Positions 1-8,019 of a stretch of DNA of 64,000 bases are shown here, piece by piece; positions within the stretch are counted from its first letter, which is position 1; each line of letters begins with the position of its first letter. Below the pieces are notes generated by a model. It had not been told where the DNA came from. It was given only the letters and a program-made list of their open reading frames with translations, and ran no database searches. Position numbers and translations under genes: made by a program. This DNA comes from Umezawaea tangerina (GTDB lineage Bacteria > Actinomycetota > Actinomycetes > Mycobacteriales > Pseudonocardiaceae): the NCBI RefSeq assembly GCF_003002815.1, contig NZ_PVTF01000001.1, positions 248,001 to 312,000 of the forward strand, in the 5' to 3' direction.

Positions 1-50
1 CTGCGGACCTTCCCCTGCCCGACCGACCAACTCCCGCCGGGCGTGCCGAC

Positions 51-79
51 TTGTCCACAACCCCACCGGTTGTCCACAA
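51..79. repeat. Pair of DnaA-box-like 9-mers
   Basis: Two direct copies of TTGTCCACAA start at 51 and 70, 19 bases apart. The 9-mer TTGTCCACA matches the DnaA-box type used by high-GC actinobacteria. No dnaA, dnaN or AT-rich unwinding region is present, so this is not an origin; it could titrate DnaA or simply be a common genomic word. I see no gene in positions 1-190. Confidence 0.4.
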
Positions 80-193
80 GCAAGATCCACACCGCCCAAT
101 CCGGCTTCACCCTCGGTAGACTGGCCTCGGGGCCGTCCCCCGGTGAGGGTGGGGGACTGTTAGGGGTATGGCGCCTGGTCGGCGATTTATGCG

Positions 194-571
194 TTGTTTC
201 GACGTGGGCAGCGCCGGTGTCTGGTGGGTGATCCTGACCGCGCCGCAGCCGGTGGCGCCGGTGCGGACGGGCTGCTTGCCTGGGATGTCAGCGTGGACTC
301 CGCGATCGCGGTGGTCGGCCCAGGAACCGCCTGGACCGTGTGCTTGGTGGACAAGGCGTGTACGTCCGAAGCCAACCGGGAGCACCTTCGTCATTGCGGG
401 ATCAAGGCGGCCAGGACGTGCATCGCAGGGCCAAGGGATCGAAGAGCGACCTGTGAAGCGGTATGCGGCATCGACCGACTCAAGCGCCACCGCGCGGTAG
501 CCACTCACTACGACAAGCTCGCCGCGCGCTACGAAGCCACCGTGCACGTCGCCGCGACCTCAACTGCCTGA
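194..571 (+). pseudogene. Decayed IS5-family transposase fragment
   Basis: This frame keeps two islands typical of IS5-type DDE transposases. One reads WDVSVDS, where intact relatives have W-VSVDST followed by an HQHA motif. The other is DKACTSEANREHLRHCGIKA, then a C-terminal island with GIDRLKRHRAVATHYDKLA, the conserved end of the catalytic domain. The first half of the protein, the HQHA stretch and most of the spacer before the catalytic glutamate are missing, although the surviving frame is open. No terminal inverted repeats could be placed. It is a relic, not an active element, and the coordinates mark the open frame rather than the original gene. Confidence 0.7.
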
Positions 572-769
572 GGACTTCTTCCGCAGTGCGTCCGGCTTGT
601 GCACGGCGTCCTTGCCGGTCTTGTCGCTGCGAACCCGGTACTGCGGCTCGTCCTCGGACGCGCGCACAGTGCGGCCGGCGGCTTCGGTGTCGTCGGTGAT
701 CTCCTCGACCACTTCGCCCTGCACGCGCTGCCCGTGGCTGGACCAGGAGACCTTGTCGCCTTCTTTCAT
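560..769 (-). CDS. DUF2945 family small protein
   Basis: A 69-residue basic, soluble protein starting MKEGDKVSWSSHGQ and ending with a lysine-rich tail. The opening GDKVSWSSHGQRVQGEVV and the later YRVRSDKTGKDAVHKPDAL match the small Tudor/SH3-like DUF2945 family (sometimes called hypervirulence-associated). Its molecular function is unknown. It lies 23 bases downstream of lutC on the same strand, so it may be read from the end of the lut operon. ATG 769 is the only methionine at the conserved N-terminus. Confidence 0.8.
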   Translation of the reverse strand: MKEGDKVSWSSHGQRVQGEVVEEITDDTEAAGRTVRASEDEPQYRVRSDKTGKDAVHKPDALRKKSSGS

Positions 770-792
770 GGGCTGAGTGTCGGTCGGGCCCG

Positions 793-1395
793 TCAGTCCC
801 GCACGATGATCACTTCCAGTGTGCGCGGGCCGTGCACGCCCTCCACGCGGTTCAGTTCGATGTCGCTCGTGGCCGACGGGCCGCTGATGAAGGTCAGGGG
901 GCGTACCGGGTCCAGGCGTGCCAACGCTTCCGGCACGCTGGCCGCTACCTGGGACGCGAACACCACGCACAGGTGGTAGTCCGGGAGGAGGGTCAGTACT
1001 CGGCGGCCTTGGGTGGTGCCGGCGTCGAGGACGATGGTGCCGGTGTCGGCGATGGCGACCGCACAACCCGTCAGGACGCCGTCGGCACCGTCCAGTGCGT
1101 CGATCCCCAACGGTGGTGAGTCCGGCAGCCAGGTCACCGAGGGGACCAGCCATGGCGGTGGGAGGTCGACGGGGGCGACGATGCGGCGGGTGCCGAGGAG
1201 GGAGGCGATCAGCGCGACCAGGTCGTCGGCGGGGACTTGGTGCACGGTGGCGCGGTAGTCGGCGACGCGTTCGGCGAACAGGTCCAACGAGCCGGTGCCG
1301 GTGTGGTGGTAGGCGCGGGGGACGACGACGGGGGCTGGGCGGTCGCCGAGGGCGGAGCGGATGCGGGCGAGGACTTCGGTGCGGGCGTCAGCCAC
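793..1395 (-). CDS. lutC: Lactate utilization protein C (LutC/YkgG)
   Basis: A 200-residue LUD-domain protein, the third subunit of the LutABC iron-sulfur complex that oxidises L-lactate to pyruvate. The LUD core is seen in the motifs GVLTGCAVAIADTGTIVLD and FISGPSATSDIELNRVEGVHGP, the latter being the conserved C-terminal signature. The GTG start at 1395 overlaps the lutB stop by eight bases, and no other start fits the family's N-terminus. It is the last lut gene of a tight minus-strand operon. Length and motifs are normal for the family. Confidence 0.93.
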   Translation of the reverse strand: MADARTEVLARIRSALGDRPAPVVVPRAYHHTGTGSLDLFAERVADYRATVHQVPADDLVALIASLLGTRRIVAPVDLPPPWLVPSVTWLPDSPPLGIDALDGADGVLTGCAVAIADTGTIVLDAGTTQGRRVLTLLPDYHLCVVFASQVAASVPEALARLDPVRPLTFISGPSATSDIELNRVEGVHGPRTLEVIIVRD

Positions 1396-2818
1396 GGTTT
1401 TCCTTCCACCACGCGCGGAACGACTGCTTCGGGGGGACGGGGGCGTCGCGGGACGACGTCCAGGCGGCGCCGGGGCCCGGTAGGCGGGTGATGCGGCCGT
1501 TGCGGCCGAGGAGGCGGGCGAAGGAGGCGAGCTTCTGGGCGCGTTCGTAGCGGCTGGGGGAGGAGAAGACCCAGGCGGCGGCGGACATGGCGATGGACTC
1601 GGGGGTGCGGCCGCGGGCGGTGACCGAGGAGGCGCGCAGGTGGGTGAGGACCTCGGGGATGTTGATGCGCACGGGGCAGACCTCGTAGCAGGCGCCGCAC
1701 AGCGAGGAGGCGAACGGCAGCGACGCGGCCTGCTTGTCGTGCGGGTCGTCCACCAGCTGCGGTGTGAGGATCGCGCCGATCGGGCCCGGGTACACCGAGC
1801 CGTAGGACTCGCCGCCGGTGCGCTCGTAGACCGGGCAGACGTTGAGGCAGGCCGAGCACCTGATGCAGCGCAGCGCCTGCCTGCCGACGGTGTCGGCGAG
1901 CGTGGCCGTGCGGCCGTTGTCGAGCAGCACCAGGTGGAACGCCTGCGGCCCGTCGCCGGGCGTGACACCGGTCCAGACCGAGGTGTACGGGTTCATCCGC
2001 TCGGCCGTGGACGAGCGGGGGAGCAGCTGGAGGAACACCTCCAGGTCGGCCCACGTCGGCACGAGCTTCTCGATGCCCATGACCGTGATCAGGGTTTCCG
2101 GCAGCGTGAGGCACATCCGGCCGTTGCCCTCGGACTCCAGCACGACGATGGACCCGGTGTCGGCGACCGCGAAGTTCGCCCCGGAGACCGCGACGCGCGC
2201 CGAGAGGAACTTGCGCCGCAGGTGCGCCCGCGCGGCCTCGGCCAGCACGCGGGGCTCGTCGGTCAGGCCCTCGGGCACGTCCGGCATCTCGCGCTGGAAG
2301 ATCTCGCGGATCTCCGAGCGGTTGCGGTGGATCGCGGGCACCAGGATGTGCGACGGCCGGTCGTTGCCGAGCTGCACGATGAGCTCGGCCAGGTCGGTCT
2401 CGATCGCGGTGACGCCACCGGCCTCCAGCGCCTCGTTCAGCCCGATCTCGGCGGTGGCCATGGACTTGACCTTGACCACCTCGTCGGCCCCGGTCTCGCG
2501 GACCAGCCGCAGCACGATCTCGTTCGCCTCGGCCGCGTCGCGGGCCCAGTGCACGACGCCGCCGCGCTCGGTGACCGACTTCTCCAGCCGTTCCAGGTAC
2601 ACGTCGAGGTTGGTCAGCACCTCGTCCTTGAGCGCCTGGCCCGCCAGCCGCAGCTCCTCCCAGTCGGTCATCTCCCCGACCGCCGACGCGCGCCTGCCGC
2701 GGATCGTGCCGGTGGCCTTGCGCAGGTTGCTGCGCAGCTGGGTGTCGGCGAGCGCGGTGCGGGCGGCGTCCGGGAACTTCGGACTGCCCAGCCACGTCAC
2801 CGGGTTGCGGGTGACCAC
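1388..2818 (-). CDS. lutB: Lactate utilization iron-sulfur protein B (LutB)
   Basis: A 476-residue protein with an N-terminal LUD domain (about 60-300) and two [4Fe-4S] motifs. The first is CIRCSACLNVC (cysteines near 318, 321, 324, 328); the second is CGACYEVC (near 374, 377, 381). It is the central electron-transfer subunit of LutABC. GTG 2818 is preceded by GAGGAGG at good spacing and overlaps the lutA end by 22 bases. It sits between lutA and lutC, as in Bacillus and other actinobacteria. Confidence 0.95.
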   Translation of the reverse strand: MVTRNPVTWLGSPKFPDAARTALADTQLRSNLRKATGTIRGRRASAVGEMTDWEELRLAGQALKDEVLTNLDVYLERLEKSVTERGGVVHWARDAAEANEIVLRLVRETGADEVVKVKSMATAEIGLNEALEAGGVTAIETDLAELIVQLGNDRPSHILVPAIHRNRSEIREIFQREMPDVPEGLTDEPRVLAEAARAHLRRKFLSARVAVSGANFAVADTGSIVVLESEGNGRMCLTLPETLITVMGIEKLVPTWADLEVFLQLLPRSSTAERMNPYTSVWTGVTPGDGPQAFHLVLLDNGRTATLADTVGRQALRCIRCSACLNVCPVYERTGGESYGSVYPGPIGAILTPQLVDDPHDKQAASLPFASSLCGACYEVCPVRINIPEVLTHLRASSVTARGRTPESIAMSAAAWVFSSPSRYERAQKLASFARLLGRNGRITRLPGPGAAWTSSRDAPVPPKQSFRAWWKENRG

Positions 2819-3537
2819 GGGTCCTCCTCGGTGCTCGCCAGGATCTCGGCCAGGTGCACGGTGCGCACGCCGGTGCGGAGTCGGGACAGGCCGCCGCCGA
2901 TGTGCATGAGGCACGAGTTGTCGCCCGCGGTCAGCACCTCGGACCCGGTGTCCAGCACGTGCCGCATCTTGTCGGACAGCATCGCGGTCGACGTGTCGGC
3001 GTTCTTCAACGCGAACGTCCCGCCGAACCCGCAGCACGACTCGGCGTCCGGCAGCGCCACGAGGTCGAGCCCGCGCACGGCCCTGAGCAGCGACAACGGC
3101 TTGTCGCCGACGCCGAGCATGCGCAGCGAGTGGCACGTCGGGTGGTAGGTCACGCGGTGCGGGAAGTACGCGCCGACATCCGTCACGCCGAGCACGTCGA
3201 CCAGGAACTCCGACAGCTCGTAGGTCGGAGCGGGTGTCGTGCCGAGCTGCGGGTGGATGTCGCGGACCATCCCCGTGCACGACCCGGAGGGCGCGATCAC
3301 GGCGTCGTAGCCCGCGAACGTCCGCTCGTACGAGCCCGCGAGCCCGCGCGCGTGGTCGGGGTAGCCGGTGTTGAAGTGCATCTGCCCGCAGCACGTCTGG
3401 TCCAGCGGGAACTCCACCGAACAGCCGAGCCGCTCCAGGAGGGTGACGACCGCTCGCGCGGTGGCCGGGTACAGCGTGTCGGTGACGCAGGTGGCGAACA
3501 ACGCGACTTTGGGCGACTCAACGACGGCCTTCTGCAC
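2797..3537 (-). CDS. lutA: Lactate utilization protein A (LutA/YkgE)
   Basis: A 246-residue protein of the heterodisulfide-reductase-like family. It carries the paired cysteine-rich (CCG) motifs TCCGQ near residue 48 and SCCGFGG near 166, which hold an iron-sulfur cofactor in LutA/GlpC/HdrB-type proteins. It is the first gene of the lutABC operon, so the promoter should lie between 3538 and 3642, shared with the divergent kinase gene. GTG 3537 is the only start upstream of the conserved VALFATCVTD, with an in-frame stop a short way upstream. No GntR-type LutR gene is adjacent. Confidence 0.94.
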   Translation of the reverse strand: MQKAVVESPKVALFATCVTDTLYPATARAVVTLLERLGCSVEFPLDQTCCGQMHFNTGYPDHARGLAGSYERTFAGYDAVIAPSGSCTGMVRDIHPQLGTTPAPTYELSEFLVDVLGVTDVGAYFPHRVTYHPTCHSLRMLGVGDKPLSLLRAVRGLDLVALPDAESCCGFGGTFALKNADTSTAMLSDKMRHVLDTGSEVLTAGDNSCLMHIGGGLSRLRTGVRTVHLAEILASTEEDPWSPATR

Positions 3538-3642
3538 TCCGCCACTTTTGCCGCTAGGTCATCGGATGTCTACCCGAACCGGTGGACCGTACGGGCGTTG
3601 AGGACCTGAGGCCCTTGCCGAGAGGGCACCCGACGGAACAGC
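3538..3642. promoter_or_regulatory. Divergent promoter region lutA / LytS-type kinase
   Basis: This 105-base gap separates lutA (minus) from the kinase gene (plus), so both promoters must be here. It contains ACCGGTGGACCGTACGGG-like partial palindromes near 3580-3597 and a small hairpin GCCCTT...GAGGGC near 3611-3627. I could not assign clear -10/-35 boxes or a known operator. Confidence 0.4.
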
Positions 3643-4902
3643 ATGGTCCCTGTGGGTGACCTGTTGGCCGAGCGGACAGTGCTCGGCGTCATCGCGACCT
3701 TGGCCGTCCTCGGCCTCTTCGTGATGCTGTGCCGTGCTCGCCGGGTCAGTACTTCCGTCGAGGACGCCGTGATGGACATGCTGCACCGCATGTCCAAGGC
3801 GTCCGCCGACCTGCGCGAAGGACTGACGGAGGAGGCCGCGAACAAGGCCACCCCCCACCTGCGCGAGATGCTGAGGTGCGTCGCGGTCGGGATCACCGAC
3901 AACGAGGGCACGCTGCTGTCGTGGGACGGCGGGGCGAACGACCACTACGAGTTCCTGCGCGAGTACATCGAACGCGCGATCACCGAGGGTCACAAGGAGC
4001 ACGTCGAGCACCGCAAGCTCGGCTGCGAGCTGCCCGGCCCGTGCTCGCTGCACAGCGCCGTCGTGGTGCCGCTGGTCGTCGAGAACGACGTCGCGGGCAC
4101 CCTGATCGTGATCAGCGGGGTGGCGAACAAGCGCCAGATCCGGATGGCCGAGGAGACCGCCCGCTTCGTCTCGACGCAGCTGGAGCTGGAGGTCCTGCAG
4201 AAGTCCCGGCAGGCCTTGGCGCAGGCCGAGGTGAAGGCGCTGCGCGCGCAGATCTCGCCGCACTTCGTCTACAACGCCCTCAACACCATCTCGTCGCTGA
4301 TCCGCACCGACCCGGCCCACGCCCGTGAACTGCTCCAGGAGTTCGCCGAGTTCACCCGGTACTCGTTCCGCACCGACGGCTTCTTCACCACGCTGGCCGA
4401 CGAGCTCACCAACATCCACCGCTACCTGACCATCGAGCAGGCCCGCTACGGCCCCCGCCTCAACGTTCGGCTGCGGATCGCCCCCGAGGTGCTCCAGGTC
4501 GTGCTGCCGTTCCTGGTGCTGCAACCGCTGGTGGAGAACGCCGTCCGGCACGGCATCGCCAAGAAGCCGGGTGGCGGCCTGCTGACGATCATCGCCGAGG
4601 ACAACGGCGCCGAGGCGCTCATCAGCGTCGAGGACGACGGCGTCGGCATGGACCCGGACCGGCTGTTCGACGACCTCAAGGACGCCCACCAGACCGGCGC
4701 CCACGTCGGCCTCGGCAACATCAACGACCGCATGCGCGCCGTGTTCGGCGACGAGTACGCCCTGGTCGTCGAGACCGCGCCGGACGCCGGGATGAAGATC
4801 ATCCTCAAGATCCCCAAGTACAGCCGCGGCGTCCGCACCAACCTCACCCTGGTGCAGCCCTCCATGGAGGACACCAGCGAGCAGCCGGTCATCCGCGCCT
4901 GA
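3643..4902 (+). CDS. LytS/YehU-type sensor histidine kinase
   Basis: A 419-residue kinase with one N-terminal membrane segment (about 11-30), a GAF-like sensor region (about 45-185) with several cysteines (C30, C79, C128, C134), and a His_kinase/HATPase module. The phosphoacceptor is H207 in ISPHFVYNALNTISSL; the ATP-binding N and G boxes are LVENAVRHGI and EDDGVGM. Such kinases pair with LytTR regulators; the obvious partner is the LytTR gene 4 kb downstream (8961-9797), separated by unrelated genes. It is divergent from lutABC. The single TM and cysteine-rich GAF suggest an internal signal, but that is inference. Confidence 0.9.
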   Translation: MVPVGDLLAERTVLGVIATLAVLGLFVMLCRARRVSTSVEDAVMDMLHRMSKASADLREGLTEEAANKATPHLREMLRCVAVGITDNEGTLLSWDGGANDHYEFLREYIERAITEGHKEHVEHRKLGCELPGPCSLHSAVVVPLVVENDVAGTLIVISGVANKRQIRMAEETARFVSTQLELEVLQKSRQALAQAEVKALRAQISPHFVYNALNTISSLIRTDPAHARELLQEFAEFTRYSFRTDGFFTTLADELTNIHRYLTIEQARYGPRLNVRLRIAPEVLQVVLPFLVLQPLVENAVRHGIAKKPGGGLLTIIAEDNGAEALISVEDDGVGMDPDRLFDDLKDAHQTGAHVGLGNINDRMRAVFGDEYALVVETAPDAGMKIILKIPKYSRGVRTNLTLVQPSMEDTSEQPVIRA

Positions 4903-4968
4903 CCCGCAGGCAGTTCGCTCGGTATGGCCGTGGGCCCGGTGGAGCGACTGGCGTCCGCCCGTTGTTCC

Positions 4969-4998
4969 GGGAGGGGCGGCAGGATGTGCCGCCTCCCC
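4969..4998. terminator. Hairpin between convergent genes
   Basis: GGGAGGGGCGGCA and TGCCGCCTCCCC can pair (seven perfect inner pairs, then an interrupted G/C stem) around a four- to five-base loop. It lies between the kinase end and the convergent small membrane gene, so it could end transcription from both sides. Confidence 0.5.
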
Positions 4999-5047
4999 AG
5001 CTTCTCGACGGCGGGTTCCGATCCGCCGCGGGCTTCTTCCGCAGCCG

Positions 5048-5248
5048 CTAGCGGATGAGGTTGTCGAAGAACGTCCAGCTCGCCACGAAGGCGCCCGCTC
5101 CTGCGAGCACGGCCAGCGGGACCGACTGGGTGCCCGCGTGGAACAGCCAGCCCCCGCTCACCGCGCAGATTCCGCTGATCAGCACGAGCAGGGTCGTGCG
5201 CACGCTGAAGTGGCTGGACTCGTCATCGTTCTTCGGCGGCCTGGGCAT
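5048..5248 (-). CDS. Small two-TM membrane protein
   Basis: A 66-residue protein starting MPRPPKNDDESSHFSV. It has a charged N-terminal tail and two hydrophobic segments (about 19-36 and 44-60). ATG 5248 follows GAGGAG at eight bases, which decides against the longer upstream frame. The family is not recognised. It stands alone and convergent to the kinase gene. The 5249-5445 gap upstream must hold its promoter and that of the sigma-factor gene; no clear boxes were seen. Confidence 0.6.
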   Translation of the reverse strand: MPRPPKNDDESSHFSVRTTLLVLISGICAVSGGWLFHAGTQSVPLAVLAGAGAFVASWTFFDNLIR

Positions 5249-5445
5249 GCGGCGGCTCCTCGGGGCGTCGGGTGGGGTGCCCATGGGTTCTAGGGCCGGA
5301 ATGCCGGATCCCCCCCCAATTCGCACGACTGGACTGCCGCTCGAGAAAATCTTGAAATCGAGTGGGGGGAGGCGCTTTCAGGGCGCCTAGAACCTGGGAC
5401 ATGACCGCCGGTCAACCTCCGCAGCCGCATCCCAGGGGAGAGATC

Positions 5446-6366
5446 ATGACCCGAGATCAGCAGCCGGGTACCCCCGGAGACGGCGAAACCGCACCCCATT
5501 TGCAGATGTTGTCGGACGAGGAGTTAGGCGAGGCCCTGAACGGGATGTCCACCAGTGAAGTGGTGGGCCGCACCGAGGAGTTCCTGCTGGGCGAACGGGC
5601 GGTCAAGCTCGTCGACTCGGAGCAGGTCGCGCAACTGGACGCCGATAGGCGGCTGGTCGAGTTGCTGGAGTCGACCGGCTTCGAAGGGGTGCGTTTCGAC
5701 AAAGCGTTCCGCAAGCTGTCCCAGAGGCTGATGAGCTACGCGTACCCGGTCATCGGCTCGTGGGTGCACAGCGGGGCGATCTTCCGCGAGTGCCTGAGGT
5801 ACCGGACCCGGATCGACCCGCCCGCCGCCCAGGCCGCCTCGGAGTGGAGTCGTGCCGAGCGCGAGGACGCGGTGGTCGACTCGATCGTCCTGGGTGTCGA
5901 CTTCTTCCGCGACTACGCCCTGCGCAAGCGCAAGTGGGACCACCGCCGCGGTGCCGCGCTGACCACCTACTTCGTGGGCGCCTGCGTGTGCTGCTTCAGC
6001 AAGGTGTGCAACGACAGGTGGAAGAAGAAGCAGCTCGACGAGGCCTTCATCCGTTCCGCTCCGCGCTTCGAGGCCGACGTGGTGGACGACACCTCCGAGC
6101 TGGTCAACGCCCTCCCCGACACCGGCTTGGACATCGCGACCCTGGTCGCGGTTCGCGACCAGGCCGCTCGTACCTGGCCGAGGATCGCTGACGAGCAGGT
6201 CCGGGAGGCGCTCGTCCTGCACATGGGTGGCATGACGCAGGCCGCCGCGGCCGTCGAGGTGGGCTTGACGCCGAAGGCACTTGAGCGCCGGTTGCACACC
6301 CAGCGGGGAAAGCTTTCACCACCGATCATTTCGAACGATTTCGAGGACGAGGGGCGGGCCCGATGA
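5446..6366 (+). CDS. Sigma-70 family (ECF-like) RNA polymerase sigma factor
   Basis: A 306-residue protein. Residues about 75-205 resemble sigma region 2; WDHRRGAALTTYFVGACVCC echoes the RGASLKTYF motif of a large actinobacterial ECF group, followed by a basic DRWKKK segment. A C-terminal helix-turn-helix (region 4-like) is at about 255-292 (MTQAAAAVEVGLTPKALERR). An extra N-terminal tail of roughly 70 residues precedes region 2. ATG 5446 follows AGGGGAGAG at good spacing. The gene ends in an ATGA overlap with the next gene, so the two are translated together. No anti-sigma ZAS motif is nearby. Its target promoters are unknown. Confidence 0.75.
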   Translation: MTRDQQPGTPGDGETAPHLQMLSDEELGEALNGMSTSEVVGRTEEFLLGERAVKLVDSEQVAQLDADRRLVELLESTGFEGVRFDKAFRKLSQRLMSYAYPVIGSWVHSGAIFRECLRYRTRIDPPAAQAASEWSRAEREDAVVDSIVLGVDFFRDYALRKRKWDHRRGAALTTYFVGACVCCFSKVCNDRWKKKQLDEAFIRSAPRFEADVVDDTSELVNALPDTGLDIATLVAVRDQAARTWPRIADEQVREALVLHMGGMTQAAAAVEVGLTPKALERRLHTQRGKLSPPIISNDFEDEGRAR

Positions 6367-7742
6367 CCTTCTACAGCGGCAACGACATGCATCGCGCCGC
6401 CCTCCAGCCCCCGCCTGACGACTTCGACGACATGTTCGACAGCTTGCTGGAGCAGTCCAGCCTCGGTACTCCGAACTCCTTGGCCGTCCAGGCGATGACT
6501 CAGGAGGAGATCGCCGAATCGATGCAGAACCAGGTGGAGGCCCGTGACCTCGGAGGCGGCGGACTGGAGGCCGACTCGGATGTCGACGACATCCTGCTCG
6601 ACCTGGTGCGGTCGACCGCGTTGCCGAACGAGTCGGAAGCACCCGGCGGCAAGCCGGCCGACGACGGGGTGCCGGTGAACCCACCGTCCAGGCCGGTTTT
6701 CGTCAGCAGCGGTCTGGGCGATGGGAGGACCAGGGCGGCGATGCTGATGTACCTGGCGGGTACCGAGGTGTTCGCCTACGTGCGCAGGGACGTGGCCCGG
6801 TCGATCCTGGACATCGCGTTCCGAAGCGCTTGCGGTCACACCACGATCTTGGTGCTGCTCGCCAGCAGCGCGGCTGGTCGCAGCGGTATCGCCGACGAGG
6901 TCGCCGATCACCTCCGGTGTTCCGACGTGATCGACGGGATGGACTGGGGGCACCTGCCGTTGACGCGAGATCACGTGGGTGAACGGCCGGCGGCTGAACT
7001 GTGCTCGCTCTTGGACCAGGAGAACGAGGTGGTGCAGAGCGGAACATCATGGGGGCACCGACTGGCGTCCAGGGCACGTGGGTGCGCGCACCGGCCGGTG
7101 CGCTGGTGGCGGCGGGATCAGGCCGGGTTACCACCTGTAGTGAAAAGGGACACGCTCGACGATCTGGTCGAGGTCATCGAGCAGTTCGTGAGGCGCTGGT
7201 CGACGGGGAGGTCTGCTCCGGCTGATCCCTCCACCGGGCAACCCGCTCGGACGACCAGTTCGATATCCGCGTTGTCCGGCGCCTTGTTGGGGCTTCTGCA
7301 CGAAGGGCCCAAGAACCACACGCTCCTGGTGGCGTCCGGTCGGTTGCGCCTCGGTTTGCCGGACCTGACTCGTGCCGGTGTGTGCCAAGAGCTGCACGTG
7401 CTGTCCAGGTCCGGGCTGATCCACCCGACCGGGAGGATCTACGCGAGTCCGCTGAAGACCCGCTACCAGCTCACCGATTGCGGCAAGGACACCTTCCAGC
7501 GGTGGCTGTTGGACAAACCGGACTGCGACCGGGGCGACGTGGTGCTGAGACTCCTGCACACGACTTCGTTCACCTCCGAGCAGTGCGCCAGGCTCATCGC
7601 CATGTCCACGGCCGTCGAGATGGACACGGATCAGGCCGACGTGATCACGAGGTGGGTGAGCAGGAACGTCGAGGGGCGGCTGGTGCCGCGCAAGGCCGGG
7701 CACGTCGTGCTGATGAACCTGATCAGATCGGGGCGGAGGTGA
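6363..7742 (+). CDS. Winged-helix (PadR-like) protein coupled to the sigma factor
   Basis: A 459-residue protein that I cannot name. Residues 1-110 are acidic and low in structure. Residues about 110-200 are a compact unknown domain (VFVSSGLGDGRTRAAMLMYL onward). Residues about 300-375 look like a PadR-type winged helix: ALLGLLHEGPKNHTLLV, then a recognition-helix region (VCQELHVLSRSGLIHPTGRI), then YQLTDCGKDTFQRWL. The order helix-turn-helix, wing, TD-G motif is as in PadR, but the flanking domains are not. It overlaps the sigma gene by four bases, so a partner or regulator of that sigma factor is the natural guess. No membrane segment is seen. Confidence 0.6.
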   Translation: MTFYSGNDMHRAALQPPPDDFDDMFDSLLEQSSLGTPNSLAVQAMTQEEIAESMQNQVEARDLGGGGLEADSDVDDILLDLVRSTALPNESEAPGGKPADDGVPVNPPSRPVFVSSGLGDGRTRAAMLMYLAGTEVFAYVRRDVARSILDIAFRSACGHTTILVLLASSAAGRSGIADEVADHLRCSDVIDGMDWGHLPLTRDHVGERPAAELCSLLDQENEVVQSGTSWGHRLASRARGCAHRPVRWWRRDQAGLPPVVKRDTLDDLVEVIEQFVRRWSTGRSAPADPSTGQPARTTSSISALSGALLGLLHEGPKNHTLLVASGRLRLGLPDLTRAGVCQELHVLSRSGLIHPTGRIYASPLKTRYQLTDCGKDTFQRWLLDKPDCDRGDVVLRLLHTTSFTSEQCARLIAMSTAVEMDTDQADVITRWVSRNVEGRLVPRKAGHVVLMNLIRSGRR

Positions 7743-7774
7743 TGGGGACGCGGCTGGACGAGGACCGGTGGTCC

Positions 7775-7942
7775 TCACCAGGTGGCGACGACCAGTGTCA
7801 TCACGACCATGACCGCGCACACGCACCACGCGATCCACATCCAGTACACGCTCATCGGCTTCGGCCCGTCGGCGTTCTGCCGTCCCCGCTCGTCCCACCA
7901 CTCGACGTAGCGCTCCAGCCAGCGGAGCGGGTTGAACGTCAT
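7775..7942 (-). CDS. Small membrane protein, 55 residues
   Basis: A short gene. The N-terminus is amphipathic and tryptophan-rich (MTFNPLRWLERYVEWWDERG), followed by one long hydrophobic segment from about residue 31 to the end. ATG 7942 has GAGGT five bases upstream. The basic/aromatic head and single C-terminal membrane anchor resemble other actinobacterial tail-anchored small proteins. The family is unknown. It converges with the winged-helix gene and diverges from the SppA-like gene. Confidence 0.55.
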   Translation of the reverse strand: MTFNPLRWLERYVEWWDERGRQNADGPKPMSVYWMWIAWCVCAVMVVMTLVVATW

Positions 7943-8019
7943 GGTGACCTCGCGGTAGGTAGCCGGTTCCCGATGCTAACCCGCGCGAACTCCCGGTCGC
8001 CGCACGTAGGGTCGGAGCC

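Noticed and set aside
51-79. Replication origin
   Set aside because: DnaA-like boxes occur, but there is no dnaA/dnaN/recF, no AT-rich unwinding region and only two boxes.
3538-3642. LutR-type (GntR) operator
   Set aside because: Partial palindromes are present but none matches the known LutR motif well enough to claim.
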